Assembly: GCF_000428525.1 (NCBI RefSeq)
Contig: NZ_AUAC01000003.1
Coordinates: 372,001-436,000, forward strand
Direction: 5' to 3'
Length of the DNA: 64,000 bases
From: Hellea balneolensis DSM 19091
GTDB taxonomy: Bacteria > Pseudomonadota > Alphaproteobacteria > Caulobacterales > Maricaulaceae
Positions 1 through 8,372 of this stretch are shown here, piece by piece. A model generated the notes under the pieces. It was given only the letters and a program-made list of their open reading frames with translations. It ran no database searches and was not told the DNA's origin. The first letter of the stretch is position 1; each line of letters begins with the position of its first letter. Position numbers and translations under genes: made by a program.

Positions 1-508
1 ATTTGCGCTTCAAGATACGGGCAACACCTTCAGAGGCTGTGTCACCATTTTCAACCATACTGGCCATATGGCTTTCCATATCCGCATTGGACAGCATATG
101 TGGATCCGGCGTGCCGTGCAGGCCAATGACAGACCCAGGACGCAAGCTTAGTTGGTCTGCTGCGGGCACAAAATAATTGCCGCAGGACGACAAGCACATT
201 TTATCGACAATGAGATGACGGGGATGTTCACCGATTTTATACCCAATGGCCCGCCCTGCAAAGACTTCTCCGCCTTTACTGGTAACCGTCACCATTTTTA
301 TATCTTCTGTAAGCTCTGATAAGGCGCAGTCCCGCATAGCCTCGTCAATGGGGCCGGAGAGTTTGAGCGTGCTCGGATTTATGAGCGCACATTGCCCTGT
401 CTCAGGATAATGTGCGAAGAACAGCTCAGCTTCTGACATTGCAGGCTTACAGCCTGAGAACACAGTCAAGGCGGCTAGGCTTATTGTAAACATATAATGT
501 TTCATCAT
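1..508 (-). CDS. Lipoprotein resembling periplasmic ClpP/crotonase-fold proteins (partial)
   Basis: About 169 codons are present from two consecutive ATG codons; the C-terminus lies beyond the left edge. The N-terminus is a short hydrophobic signal ending in a lipobox (FSGC, Cys about residue 20), so the mature protein should be lipid-anchored. Residues 77-89 (SKGGEVFAGRAIG), 105-109 (CLSSC) and 126-132 (SVIGLHG) follow the layout of predicted periplasmic ClpP-like proteins of the COG3904 type. The fold is an inference from these motifs; whether it is a peptidase cannot be judged. The neighbouring small gene is read in the same direction about 50 bp upstream. Confidence 0.7.
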   Translation of the reverse strand, partial: MMKHYMFTISLAALTVFSGCKPAMSEAELFFAHYPETGQCALINPSTLKLSGPIDEAMRDCALSELTEDIKMVTVTSKGGEVFAGRAIGYKIGEHPRHLIVDKMCLSSCGNYFVPAADQLSLRPGSVIGLHGTPDPHMLSNADMESHMASMVENGDTASEGVARILKRK

Positions 509-555
509 GTGTTATACTGTATCAATTGCACTGAAATAGCAAACAGCTTGACCCG

Positions 556-744
556 TTAAATCTGCGGGAGGAAGTCTCCGACAGTGATAGGGGGTTCTTG
601 GCTCGGCGCATCTTTAAAAATGAGGTCGAGCCGGTTGGGGCGCGGGGTAGGCTGAGATGTTGTTTCTTTTGCCAGAAGGTTTCTAAACACACTATTTTCA
701 TCATATATATCCGGCTGCACTTCAGACTGGGGTGGTAATTCCAT
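556..744 (-). CDS. Small hypothetical protein (62 aa)
   Basis: A short Pro/Glu-rich soluble reading frame lies upstream of the lipoprotein gene on the same strand. I chose the ATG at 744 because AAAGG lies seven bases before it; an in-frame ATG at 759 has no ribosome-binding site. No signal peptide, membrane segment or known motif is visible. It could be a genuine small alphaproteobacterial protein or a chance frame; spacing and direction are the only support. Confidence 0.4.
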   Translation of the reverse strand: MELPPQSEVQPDIYDENSVFRNLLAKETTSQPTPRPNRLDLIFKDAPSQEPPITVGDFLPQI

Positions 745-950
745 GGTCAAACCTTTCATTTTGTGAAAAGTGAAAGCTGCAAAAGCCGGGCCAAAATATC
801 GTAAGACGCGAATAAAAGGCCGGCCTTCAAGCCTGACGCTTATTCATGCCTCCACATTAAATTCTATATGTCATTTGCGGATGCAGCGGCCCGAATCTTG
901 CTGTAACTATGGGGTAGTTTAAAAATCTTAAGTGAAAATTGGAGGGTGTT

Positions 951-1418
951 ATGTTGACACGTCACTTTAAAACTTTTGGCGCAATATTGGGGGTTAGCCT
1001 CGGACTTTTGATGGCCGCGCCAAGTGCCGATGCACAATTTGGCGATCTCTCACCCGTTCTGCTTGTTGAGAGCGGCCCATCTGATAATAATGAATATCGC
1101 CGTATGGTCTTTGTGAAATTCCTGTCTGGCAACCGTGTCGGCGTGAATTACAAGGCCTATAACCGTACAGAATTTATCCAAGTGCCTAACACAACACCGC
1201 AAGATGTGATATCGGCTTGTGCCAATGGCGCCGCAACGTCTTTGTCTGAAATTCGTGCTTTTCAACGCAGTGAAGCCCGCGCCAAGCGCAGCGGTAAGCC
1301 CACTGAAGTTAAGCGTTTTTGTATCAAAAATATCCAAAACTGGGAAGGTGGCAATCGCGTGAAATATCTCGACCCCATCTTCGAAGGCATGCCCCATGCG
1401 GCGAGCCTGAATAATTAA
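951..1418 (+). CDS. Secreted hypothetical protein (155 aa)
   Basis: Start ATG at 951 is preceded by GGAGGG with four bases of spacing, which decides it over an upstream TTG. The N-terminus is a classical signal peptide (LGVSLGLLMAAPSADA followed by Q), so the protein is exported. The mature part has two Cys residues (in SACANG and KRFCIKN) that may form a disulfide. No family is recognised. The gene is monocistronic: a strong terminator follows 22 bases after the stop. Confidence 0.75.
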   Translation: MLTRHFKTFGAILGVSLGLLMAAPSADAQFGDLSPVLLVESGPSDNNEYRRMVFVKFLSGNRVGVNYKAYNRTEFIQVPNTTPQDVISACANGAATSLSEIRAFQRSEARAKRSGKPTEVKRFCIKNIQNWEGGNRVKYLDPIFEGMPHAASLNN

Positions 1419-1439
1419 ATTGAGAAAAAAGTTCTAAAG

Positions 1440-1465
1440 ACCCGCTCGGAAGAGTGGGTTTTTTT
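1440..1465 (+). terminator. Rho-independent terminator
   Basis: An eight-pair stem (ACCCGCTC/GAGTGGGT, one G-T pair) with a GGAA tetraloop is followed by seven T residues. It ends the preceding secreted-protein gene. Confidence 0.9.
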
Positions 1466-1501
1466 ATGCCTAAAGTTTAAGATAATAACTACACATTCCT
1501 A

Positions 1502-1541
1502 TTGACCACAACTGTAGTCTTGATTATGCCTACAAATGTAG
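1502..1541 (+). promoter_or_regulatory. BlaI/MecI-type operator pair in the promoter of the repressor gene
   Basis: A perfect TACA-AA-TGTA palindrome lies at 1531-1540 and a one-mismatch copy (CACA-AC-TGTA) at 1507-1516. BlaI/MecI repressors are known to bind TACAnnTGTA. A possible -35 TTGACC (1502-1507) and -10 TATGCC (1525-1530) overlap these sites, so a repressor bound here would block transcription. I infer autoregulation of the downstream blaI-like/M56 pair. Confidence 0.7.
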
Positions 1542-1559
1542 TCATTAAGGGAGACGACA

Positions 1560-1946
1560 TTGGGACAATCTGGTAAGATCCGCATCTCGCAATCCGAACT
1601 TGATGTGATGGATGTCCTTTGGACGCAGAGTCCGCTTGGCGCATCCGAAGTGGCGCAGGAGCTTGCTACGCGGAAAGACTGGAACATCCGCACGATTAAA
1701 ACCCTGCTGGCGCGGTTAGTGGAGAAGGGCGCATTGTCCACACAGAGCGAGGGTCGGCGCTATCTCTATTCTCCGCTCATTTCCAAGGACAGCTATGCGG
1801 CCGGTGCCACGCGCCGCCTATCTGATCGCCTTTTCGGGGGCCGCGCTGCGCCGCTCGTTATGCATTTGGCCAAAGATGATGGGTTATCTCACGACGATAT
1901 TGCAGAGCTTGAGGCTTTGCTCGCTGAGCTGAAAAATAAGGGGTAA
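1560..1946 (+). CDS. BlaI/MecI/CopY-family transcriptional repressor
   Basis: This 128-residue protein has the BlaI winged-helix pattern: ISQSELDVMDVLW at the N-terminus and the recognition-helix region NIRTIKTLLARLVEKGAL at about residues 44-61. The length is normal for the family. No ATG is available; translation starts at TTG, supported by AAGGGAGA seven bases upstream. The M56 peptidase gene follows after four bases, the usual repressor-sensor arrangement in which the protease relieves repression. Two matching operators lie just upstream. The inducing signal is unknown; no beta-lactamase is encoded nearby. Confidence 0.9.
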   Translation: MGQSGKIRISQSELDVMDVLWTQSPLGASEVAQELATRKDWNIRTIKTLLARLVEKGALSTQSEGRRYLYSPLISKDSYAAGATRRLSDRLFGGRAAPLVMHLAKDDGLSHDDIAELEALLAELKNKG

Positions 1947-1950
1947 TACG

Positions 1951-3858
1951 ATGATGGGGTGGATCATAGAGACGGGCGTGGCCGTTACGATTTTGACGGC
2001 TTGGGTGCTTTTGATACGCAGACCCTTTTCGCGTATGTTCGGGGCAAAAGCGGCCTACGCCTTATGGCTTATACCTTTTTTGCGCCTTATCATGCCAGAG
2101 ATTACAGTCCCGCGCTTTCTTCCAAATTTGTCTGAAGTACAGCCCGCTGTAACAGCGCCAAGAGGTGACATGACCATCACGCCGGAAATGATGGCGTTAA
2201 TTGAGCAAGCAGAGCCTAGCCTTATGAGTCAAGCCGCGACCTACTTATGGCCTTCTGTATTTGTGGTGTGGTTCGTTGGCGCACTTACATTCTTTTTCTA
2301 TCATTGGGCGGCTCAAGCGTCCCTAATAGACCGCTTGGTCCATAAATCAGAGCCTGCAAGACGCCTCAGATCAGAAATTATCTCAGCTGCGCAAACAGTG
2401 GGGCTTAAACGCATTCCAAATGTAAGAATTTCGGATGAAAAAGCCGGGCCGCTTGTGACAGGATTTTTGCGTCCTACGGTGATATTGCCTGATAACTTTA
2501 TGACGGCCTTTTCGCCAGCTCAGCGCCATTATGCCTTGATGCATGAATTTATGCATATTCGGCGCGGCGATGTTTGGAGCGCTATGGCGTGGCTTGGCTT
2601 TCGTGCTGTTAATTGGCCAAACCCGCTTGTGCATTACGCCGCCAAGCATTTTCGCAGTGACCAAGAAGCGGCGTGTGATGCCAGCGTTCTGAGCGCCATG
2701 GGAGATAGCAAAGAGGCGACGGAAGCCTATGCTGAAACACTCATCCACGCAGCCAAAGCTGCCATTATTGACGGGCGTGCCAGCCCACAACCGAGCGCGC
2801 TCGCGCTCACTATCCACCACCCCCTAAAGGAGAGACTTATGATCTTGGGAACACATAAAAAAGCAAATTGGCGTTCACGCACAGCTGCGGCCGTTATGAT
2901 TATCGGCGCGGCGTGCGTTTCAGCGCCCCTGATACAAGCGGATGCCCATCCCGAAACGGAGGTTTTGGAAGAGGAACTTGCGGGGAAGTATGAAAAACAT
3001 CAAGGTAAATCTGTTATCAAGCGCAGGATGAAACTAGACGGTAAAACCGTCTCAGAGCATTTTGAAATCAATGTCGATGGCGATGATGTAGAGGCTTTCA
3101 AGGTCGATGAAGATGGCAATAAGACCCGCATTGACATCGAAGATATTGAGGATTTTAATGTTGATGACATTCTCGTTGAAAATATTGAAGGTGATATAAG
3201 CCGCACTATTTCCATCAGCGATAATGAAGGCGTGAAAGTCATGTCCAAAAAGGAATTTAAAAAATGGGCCGAGACTGAATACCCAGAGTGGAAAGAAAAT
3301 GATTTCGCCAATTGGGTCGAGGGTGATCTTAAGGCTTGGACATCCAAACAAAGCAAGGGTGAATTAGTCTTGCGCGATGAAGACGGTGAAACACGTTTTG
3401 AATTTAGAAGCAGTCCCGACTTTCCAAAACCTCCACATCCGCCAGGATTCACGCAGCATTCTGAAAATGTCTTTGTCTTTGATAGTGACGACATTGAAGG
3501 GCTTGAAGGATTGGAGGGATTAGAAGGTCTCGCAAAATTAAAGGTGCTAAGAGAATTAAAAGGTTTGGAAGGTCTAAATGGTCTGGAAGGCCTCCAAGGG
3601 CTTGAGGGGCTTGCTGCGCTCAAAAACCTAGAAAATCTTGAAGGCGCGAAGACCTTTAGGTTCTTTTCCGATGAAGGTGATGGAACGCGTCTAAAGCTTC
3701 GCATCACCGAGTCCAGATTGGCCGCCGCGCGCGCCATGCTTGAAAGCACTGAGCTTGGCGCGGGCGACTCTCGCGAAATGGCCAAGGCTAAGCGCGAGCT
3801 TGAAAAAGCCCGGAAAGCTCTACAGGCAGCTGAAAAAGCTCTGCAGGATGCGGAATAA
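1951..3858 (+). CDS. BlaR1/MecR1-like M56-family membrane metallopeptidase with GLEGL-repeat C-terminus
   Basis: The 635-residue protein begins with transmembrane segments at about residues 8-22, 36-50 and 100-118, then a cytoplasmic zinc-peptidase domain with HEFMH at about residues 198-202 and a downstream DQEAACD glutamate. A fourth membrane segment lies near residue 315. The remaining 310 residues are extracytoplasmic and very charged. They contain a low-complexity run of GLEGL/GLxGL units at about 513-570 and a Lys/Glu-rich helix at the end. No penicillin-binding sensor domain is recognisable, so the ligand differs from BlaR1. It is coupled to the repressor gene upstream. Expected role: cleave that repressor after sensing an envelope signal. 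Confidence 0.85.
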   Translation: MMGWIIETGVAVTILTAWVLLIRRPFSRMFGAKAAYALWLIPFLRLIMPEITVPRFLPNLSEVQPAVTAPRGDMTITPEMMALIEQAEPSLMSQAATYLWPSVFVVWFVGALTFFFYHWAAQASLIDRLVHKSEPARRLRSEIISAAQTVGLKRIPNVRISDEKAGPLVTGFLRPTVILPDNFMTAFSPAQRHYALMHEFMHIRRGDVWSAMAWLGFRAVNWPNPLVHYAAKHFRSDQEAACDASVLSAMGDSKEATEAYAETLIHAAKAAIIDGRASPQPSALALTIHHPLKERLMILGTHKKANWRSRTAAAVMIIGAACVSAPLIQADAHPETEVLEEELAGKYEKHQGKSVIKRRMKLDGKTVSEHFEINVDGDDVEAFKVDEDGNKTRIDIEDIEDFNVDDILVENIEGDISRTISISDNEGVKVMSKKEFKKWAETEYPEWKENDFANWVEGDLKAWTSKQSKGELVLRDEDGETRFEFRSSPDFPKPPHPPGFTQHSENVFVFDSDDIEGLEGLEGLEGLAKLKVLRELKGLEGLNGLEGLQGLEGLAALKNLENLEGAKTFRFFSDEGDGTRLKLRITESRLAAARAMLESTELGAGDSREMAKAKRELEKARKALQAAEKALQDAE

Positions 3859-4017
3859 ATAAGCTTCGCTTTGCTGCGGAACCCCTTCGACAGATTCGGT
3901 ATGACAAAGCGTTATGAGCAGGGCGGTTTTAGCCGCCCTGCTTTACATTATGAAAATTCACTCATTTTCTGTGCCTGCATCTTGGTAAAATCCCAAATGC
4001 CTCCTACATATAAGCGC

Positions 4018-5439
4018 ATGAAAAAACAGATATTATCACTTTTAGGCTCGGCACTGGTTTTAGGGAGCGGTGGTGTTGCAAACGCGCAATTGCTCGATGT
4101 CGTGCCGGAGCGGGTTGTGCCAAGCTCGAATATGCAGGTGCAACTTTCTTATTCGCCTGTAGTGAAACAAACGGCCCCTGCTGTGGTCAATGTCTTTACC
4201 TCGCGCACAGTGCAGAGGCGCGGCCGCTCATCGTTCTTTGACGAAATGTTTGGTATGCGCCGTGCGCCGCAAGAACGTACCGAAAGCTCATTGGGTTCGG
4301 GCGTTATTGTCCGCGACACAGGAATTATCGTTACCAACGCCCACGTCGTGAAAGGTGCGGATGAGCTGAAAATTGTGCTCAATGATCGCCGCGAGTTTGA
4401 AGCCGAAGTGATTGCGCAAGATGAAGATATAGATATTGCGGTTTTGAAAATTGATACCGAAGGCGAACGTCTTCCAAGTCTTGCTATTCAAAGCGATGGC
4501 GACCTCGAGATCGGCGATATTGTGCTGGCCATTGGCAATCCCTTTGGCGTCGGGCAGACCGTGACAAGCGGGATCGTGTCCGCCTTAGGCCGCACCAACG
4601 TGACCGATACATCTTCTTTTATTCAAACAGATGCCGCCGTAAATCCGGGTAATTCAGGCGGAGCCTTGGTCAACCTGTCGGGTGAACTTATCGGCGTGAA
4701 TACAGCTATCTTCTCACGCTCAGGCGGGTCAAACGGTATTGGTTTTGCGATACCCTCCGAACTTGTGTCCCGCGCCGTGGATAGCGCGATTTCCGAGGGG
4801 CGCATTGTGCGCCCATGGATTGGCGCGCGGACAAATGCTGTGGATGCAACCATGGCGGCTGCATTGGGGCTCGACCGGTCAAAAGGCGCTGTCATTAATG
4901 ATATATATCCCAAAGGCCCGGCGGATACAGCCGGTCTAGAGAAGGGCGACGTGATCCTGTCTATTGAGGGCACAGAGGTCAATGATGATAGCGGCTTACG
5001 GTTCAAACTCGCCACATTGCGGCGCGGCCAAAATGCCCAAGTAAAAATATGGCGCGATGGGCGTGAGCGCAACTTTACTGTGCGCACTGACACGCCGCAG
5101 GAAAACCCCGCTAGAGATGAGCGAAAGCTCGAAGGTTATCATCCTCTAGACGGCGCGGTGGTCGTAAATATGTCACCGGCCCTTGGCGAAGAACTTGGCT
5201 TTGACCCCTATGTTCAAGGCGTAATGGTTCTCAAGGTCGAACGCGGTTCAGCGGCAAATTATAACCGCCTTCGCCCTGGCGATTTTATCGTTGGGATTGG
5301 CGATGATGATGTCAACTCCACACGCCAGTTAAATGCGCTGCTGCTGTCTTCTGGCAATCCTGAGGAGTGGGATATCTCTGTGGACAGGAATGGCCGGATT
5401 GGCGTGCTACCAGTGCGATATATGCCGAGAACAAATTAA
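4018..5439 (+). CDS. HtrA/DegP-type periplasmic serine protease
   Basis: This is an envelope quality-control protease. From the chosen ATG it has a signal peptide (MKKQILSLLGSALVLG ... ANA), a trypsin-like domain with His in TNAHVV (about 109), Asp in DIDIAVLKID (about 139) and Ser in GNSGG (about 213), then two PDZ domains (about 280-370 and 380-470). The total of 473 residues is normal for DegP. An in-frame ATG seven codons upstream and more upstream coding potential exist; 4018 was preferred because it yields a standard signal peptide. It may work with the M56 sensor upstream, but they are separated by about 160 bp and that link is speculative. Confidence 0.93.
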   Translation: MKKQILSLLGSALVLGSGGVANAQLLDVVPERVVPSSNMQVQLSYSPVVKQTAPAVVNVFTSRTVQRRGRSSFFDEMFGMRRAPQERTESSLGSGVIVRDTGIIVTNAHVVKGADELKIVLNDRREFEAEVIAQDEDIDIAVLKIDTEGERLPSLAIQSDGDLEIGDIVLAIGNPFGVGQTVTSGIVSALGRTNVTDTSSFIQTDAAVNPGNSGGALVNLSGELIGVNTAIFSRSGGSNGIGFAIPSELVSRAVDSAISEGRIVRPWIGARTNAVDATMAAALGLDRSKGAVINDIYPKGPADTAGLEKGDVILSIEGTEVNDDSGLRFKLATLRRGQNAQVKIWRDGRERNFTVRTDTPQENPARDERKLEGYHPLDGAVVVNMSPALGEELGFDPYVQGVMVLKVERGSAANYNRLRPGDFIVGIGDDDVNSTRQLNALLLSSGNPEEWDISVDRNGRIGVLPVRYMPRTN

Positions 5440-5468
5440 TATGAAACGCATGACTTAAATAAATTACT

Positions 5469-5600
5469 TTGTTATTCCGTCTCACGACGAAGTCGTGGCG
5501 AAACCCATGCCTAAAAGTTGCGGCTATCGGAACTGTGTATTTAGGCGAGGTGACAAGGCATGGGTCCCGTCCACGCTACGCGTTGTGTCGGGATAACAAC
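5469..5600. repeat. Palindromic intergenic repeat element (about 130 bp)
   Basis: Nested inverted repeats fill the gap between the protease and pyrC, which converge here. The ends pair (GTTATTCCG at 5471-5479 with CGGGATAAC at 5589-5597, one wobble). An inner pair ACCCATGCCT / AGGCATGGGT follows, and a small hairpin CACGAC-GAA-GTCGTG lies inside the left arm. The whole can fold into one cruciform. This resembles dispersed palindromic elements of alphaproteobacterial genomes; copy number cannot be judged from one window. It may also act as a bidirectional terminator. Confidence 0.7.
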
Positions 5601-5606
5601 CGTATT

Positions 5607-6647
5607 TTAGCTTCGTGAAAACGTCCAAGGCAAAGTCCCGCCGCTATGGAAGGGAACAATTTTAGTATCCATCACATCTAGCGTTTCTGGCACAGAGACG
5701 TCTTTACGGGTGAGTGTAACCGTGCCGTCATTTAGCGGGATCCCATAAAAACGGGGTCCAAATTCTGACGCAAAACCTTCGAGCTTATCCAGCGCATCTT
5801 CTTCATCAAATACCTTCGCATAGGCCTCGAGCGCATATGGCGCGTTGAATAATCCTGCACAGCCACAAGCGCTTTGCTTGGCCTCGACCGTGTGCGGGGC
5901 GGTATCTGTACCAAGGAAAAATTTCGGCGATCCTGATATGGCCGCATTACGAAGGGCCAAGCGGTGCTTTTCTCGTTTGGCGATGGGCAGGCAATAATAA
6001 TGCGGACGGATGCCGCCTTGGAAAATCGCATTGCGATTAAACTCAAGGTGATGCGGGGTGATGGTTGCGGCGATATTGGGCCCTGCGGCCATAACGAAGT
6101 CCGCCGCCTCAGCTGTGGTGATATGCTCGAAGATGATTTTCAGCGCTGGGAAGTCTTTGACGACATCTTTCAAGACATCGCTGATAAATACAGCTTCGCG
6201 GTCAAAGATATCGACGTCTTGATGGGTGACTTCACCGTGGACAAGCAGCGGCATACCAATACGCTGCATAGCTTCTAGGACGGGATAAATGTTCTTGATA
6301 TCCGTAACACCATGAGAGGAGTTGGTTGTCGCATTGGCAGGGTATAATTTACACGCCGTGAACACGCCCTCGGCATGGCCACGCGCAACTTCATCTGCGT
6401 CAATAGTGTCGGTGAGATAGCAAACCATAAGCGGCTCGAAACTCAAACTCGGATCAACGGCGTCCAAGATGCGCTGACGATAGGCTGTGCCCGCTGTGAC
6501 CGTCGTCACAGGCGGAGTAAGGTTCGGCATGATAATGGCGCGGCTAAATTGGCGCGCCGTGTAATTGACCACATCGGACAGCATAGCCCCATCGCGAAGG
6601 TGAACATGCCAATCATCAGGGCGGCGAATGGTGAGGTTTTGAGTCAT
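5607..6647 (-). CDS. pyrC: Dihydroorotase (class II)
   Basis: It catalyses ring closure of N-carbamoyl-aspartate to dihydroorotate in pyrimidine synthesis. The 346-residue length and opening (TIRRPDDWHVHLRDG) match E. coli-type PyrC. Metal ligands are visible: H-x-H in HVHLRD, the carbamylated lysine in CKLYPANATTN, His in LVHGEV and in FEHITT, and Asp in GTDTAPH. It is monocistronic and diverges from the DUF1353 gene. Confidence 0.96.
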   Translation of the reverse strand: MTQNLTIRRPDDWHVHLRDGAMLSDVVNYTARQFSRAIIMPNLTPPVTTVTAGTAYRQRILDAVDPSLSFEPLMVCYLTDTIDADEVARGHAEGVFTACKLYPANATTNSSHGVTDIKNIYPVLEAMQRIGMPLLVHGEVTHQDVDIFDREAVFISDVLKDVVKDFPALKIIFEHITTAEAADFVMAAGPNIAATITPHHLEFNRNAIFQGGIRPHYYCLPIAKREKHRLALRNAAISGSPKFFLGTDTAPHTVEAKQSACGCAGLFNAPYALEAYAKVFDEEDALDKLEGFASEFGPRFYGIPLNDGTVTLTRKDVSVPETLDVMDTKIVPFHSGGTLPWTFSRS

Positions 6648-6727
6648 AAGCTTGGCCTAGCTTGACCTAATCTTCGGTGCAATAAACTTTTAGGGTTTAA
6701 AAAGAAAAACAAGCTCAGGAGCGCAAA

Positions 6728-7294
6728 ATGAGAAGTACTTTCACGCGGCCTTTACATACGGGCGATGTGACTCGTCTTGAGCAAGGGCGGCCTATAAGGG
6801 TCATCACAAAACCTTTTGAATATCATGTTGGCGCATTTGGGTCTGATAATAAAATAAGCGTGCCAATGGGGTATTGCTCCGACGGGGCCAGTGTACCGCG
6901 TCCGTTCCGCTGGTTTTTAGAACCTTGGGGGCCTTATGCCCAAGCGGCCATTGTCCATGACTTTCTCTACAGCACGTGGCAACGTCCGCGAAAAGAAGCC
7001 GATCAAATTTTCCGTGAAGCCATCGAGATTATTACCGAGGATTCCTATAATGATGGCGAGAGTTCTTATGAGACACCAGATTATACAAAACGCGGCAAGA
7101 TGATCGCACTTTTTGCTTATTGGGGTGTGCGGATAGGCGGCAAATTTGGTTATGCGAATGGCCGAAAAAACTACCTGAAACGCGCAGAACGTGCCCTTGA
7201 CAAGGTTGAAGATCGTGATCCATTTTTATTCCATATTATCATCAATACACCTGAGGCATTATTGCTAGAGTCGGGGCGTGTAGAATTGTTCTGA
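6728..7294 (+). CDS. DUF1353 family protein
   Basis: This 188-residue soluble protein shows the DUF1353 signature: GYCSDGASVPRPFRW (about residues 48-62) followed by AAIVHDFLYST with conserved His-Asp. The family is common in phages and proteobacteria and its activity is not established. The ATG is preceded by CTCAGGAGCGCAAA, a good ribosome-binding site. The gene stands alone between pyrC and a convergent hypothetical gene. Confidence 0.85.
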   Translation: MRSTFTRPLHTGDVTRLEQGRPIRVITKPFEYHVGAFGSDNKISVPMGYCSDGASVPRPFRWFLEPWGPYAQAAIVHDFLYSTWQRPRKEADQIFREAIEIITEDSYNDGESSYETPDYTKRGKMIALFAYWGVRIGGKFGYANGRKNYLKRAERALDKVEDRDPFLFHIIINTPEALLLESGRVELF

Positions 7295-7300
7295 CAAAGC

Positions 7301-7331
7301 ACATGCTCATCTAAATCGAGGGTGAGCATGT
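7301..7331. terminator. Bidirectional hairpin between convergent genes
   Basis: A perfect nine-pair stem (ACATGCTCA / TGAGCATGT) with a 13-base loop lies between two convergent stop codons. The T-run is weak on both strands, so termination strength is uncertain. Confidence 0.6.
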
Positions 7332-7379
7332 ACTTTGGAAATTAGATATTTATCGTCGCAAATGACTCGCTTAGAAATT

Positions 7380-7760
7380 CTAAATTCTTAAGTTTTTCTT
7401 CTTTGGTTTAGCAACAACTTGCCATCCGTCTTGATAAATAATCAGTCCAGGATTTCGAGTTTTTACCAAGTCTACCCAATAGCCGTATTGTTCTAGGATT
7501 TGCTTTATAACCCAGCACTGAGAGATAGGTTTAAAAGCTTCATCTTTAAACCAGCAAATAGCACGATAATGTTCGTGTTTTTCCAATATATCAGGCGCAT
7601 TTAAATGCCACTCTAGCCATTCGAGCGCTTCACGCAGACGTGTGTCGTCTTCGCGGGTCGTGCGAGGGTCGTATTTTAATTTATAGGCAAGCTGAAAAAT
7701 GCCTAATTGACTAGCCGTGCCCAGATTCGGACAACGACTTTGAAATCGTATAAGTTTCAT
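7380..7760 (-). CDS. Hypothetical protein (126 aa)
   Basis: This soluble protein is rich in aromatic residues, with LEWLEWHLNAPD and KHEHYRAICWFKDEA in the middle and a basic tail (KPKKKN). The start ATG at 7760 follows AAGAG; a longer frame from 7787 lacks a binding site. The pattern suggests a small helical domain, but I do not recognise a family. It is convergent with the DUF1353 gene. Confidence 0.7.
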   Translation of the reverse strand: MKLIRFQSRCPNLGTASQLGIFQLAYKLKYDPRTTREDDTRLREALEWLEWHLNAPDILEKHEHYRAICWFKDEAFKPISQCWVIKQILEQYGYWVDLVKTRNPGLIIYQDGWQVVAKPKKKNLRI

Positions 7761-7956
7761 GATGTGTCTCTTTTGAGAACATTCCACGTGAATTTTAGCA
7801 GCGAAAACCGCGATAATATTCAGGGGATGTTGTAAATACCAACGTGCTCAAGCCGCTTATTTGCGGCGAACAGAGAGCTTCTAGGTATTATAAAAGAAAT
7901 ACATAAACATAATGCTTGGCATTTAGGCCAAAGGCGATTTCAAGTCAATAAAGGCC

Positions 7957-8370
7957 CTAATCCCAATCGCGCCTACGCATCGACAGCCCGACTTCATTAT
8001 TTTCATCGAGGATATTCATTTCTTTTGCGCTGGCTTCGAAACTACGGGCGGATTCGAGCGCTGCTATAAAGGCTTGTTCCATGCCGAGATTTTCGCACGC
8101 CTTCTTAGTCATAACCATGGAGCCGATTTTCAGGCTGTTCCCGTTTTGCTCATAAGTGCCGAAAAAACTGTTACAGCCTGCATATCCGGCCATATCGCCG
8201 CCGCTTAGGAATTGTACGAATTGGCCCATGCCGTTTTCAGGGCCCCATTCTGTGCCTTCCAGATTAGTCAGCGGCTCTTGGCCTTTCAGATCTGCAATTT
8301 GCGCTTTGGCGATCTTAGTAAAGGCAAGGGCGCCGAGGGTCATAAGACCGATGGAGATAAGTCGTATCAT
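7957..8370 (-). CDS. Secreted META/HslJ-domain protein
   Basis: The protein has a signal peptide (to about residue 23, KAQ) and a META domain: LEGTEW, FVQFLSGG, AGYAGCNSFFGTYE, MTKKACENLGMEQAF. META domains occur in HslJ, a heat-inducible outer-membrane protein of E. coli linked to novobiocin resistance; the exact role here is unknown. The start codon lies two bases after the stop of the upstream gene, so the two are probably translated together. Confidence 0.85.
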   Translation of the reverse strand: MIRLISIGLMTLGALAFTKIAKAQIADLKGQEPLTNLEGTEWGPENGMGQFVQFLSGGDMAGYAGCNSFFGTYEQNGNSLKIGSMVMTKKACENLGMEQAFIAALESARSFEASAKEMNILDENNEVGLSMRRRDWD

Positions 8371-8372
8371 AA

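Noticed and set aside
3000-3785. 261-codon frame on the minus strand opposite the M56 peptidase repeats
   Set aside because: It is the mirror of the GLEGL-coding low-complexity stretch (Ser/Pro/Phe-rich), with no start site or homology.
3859-4017. Extension of the HtrA frame to 3871
   Set aside because: The added residues have no homology and hide the signal peptide.
4623-5093. 156-codon minus-strand frame inside the HtrA gene
   Set aside because: Shadow of a well-supported protease.
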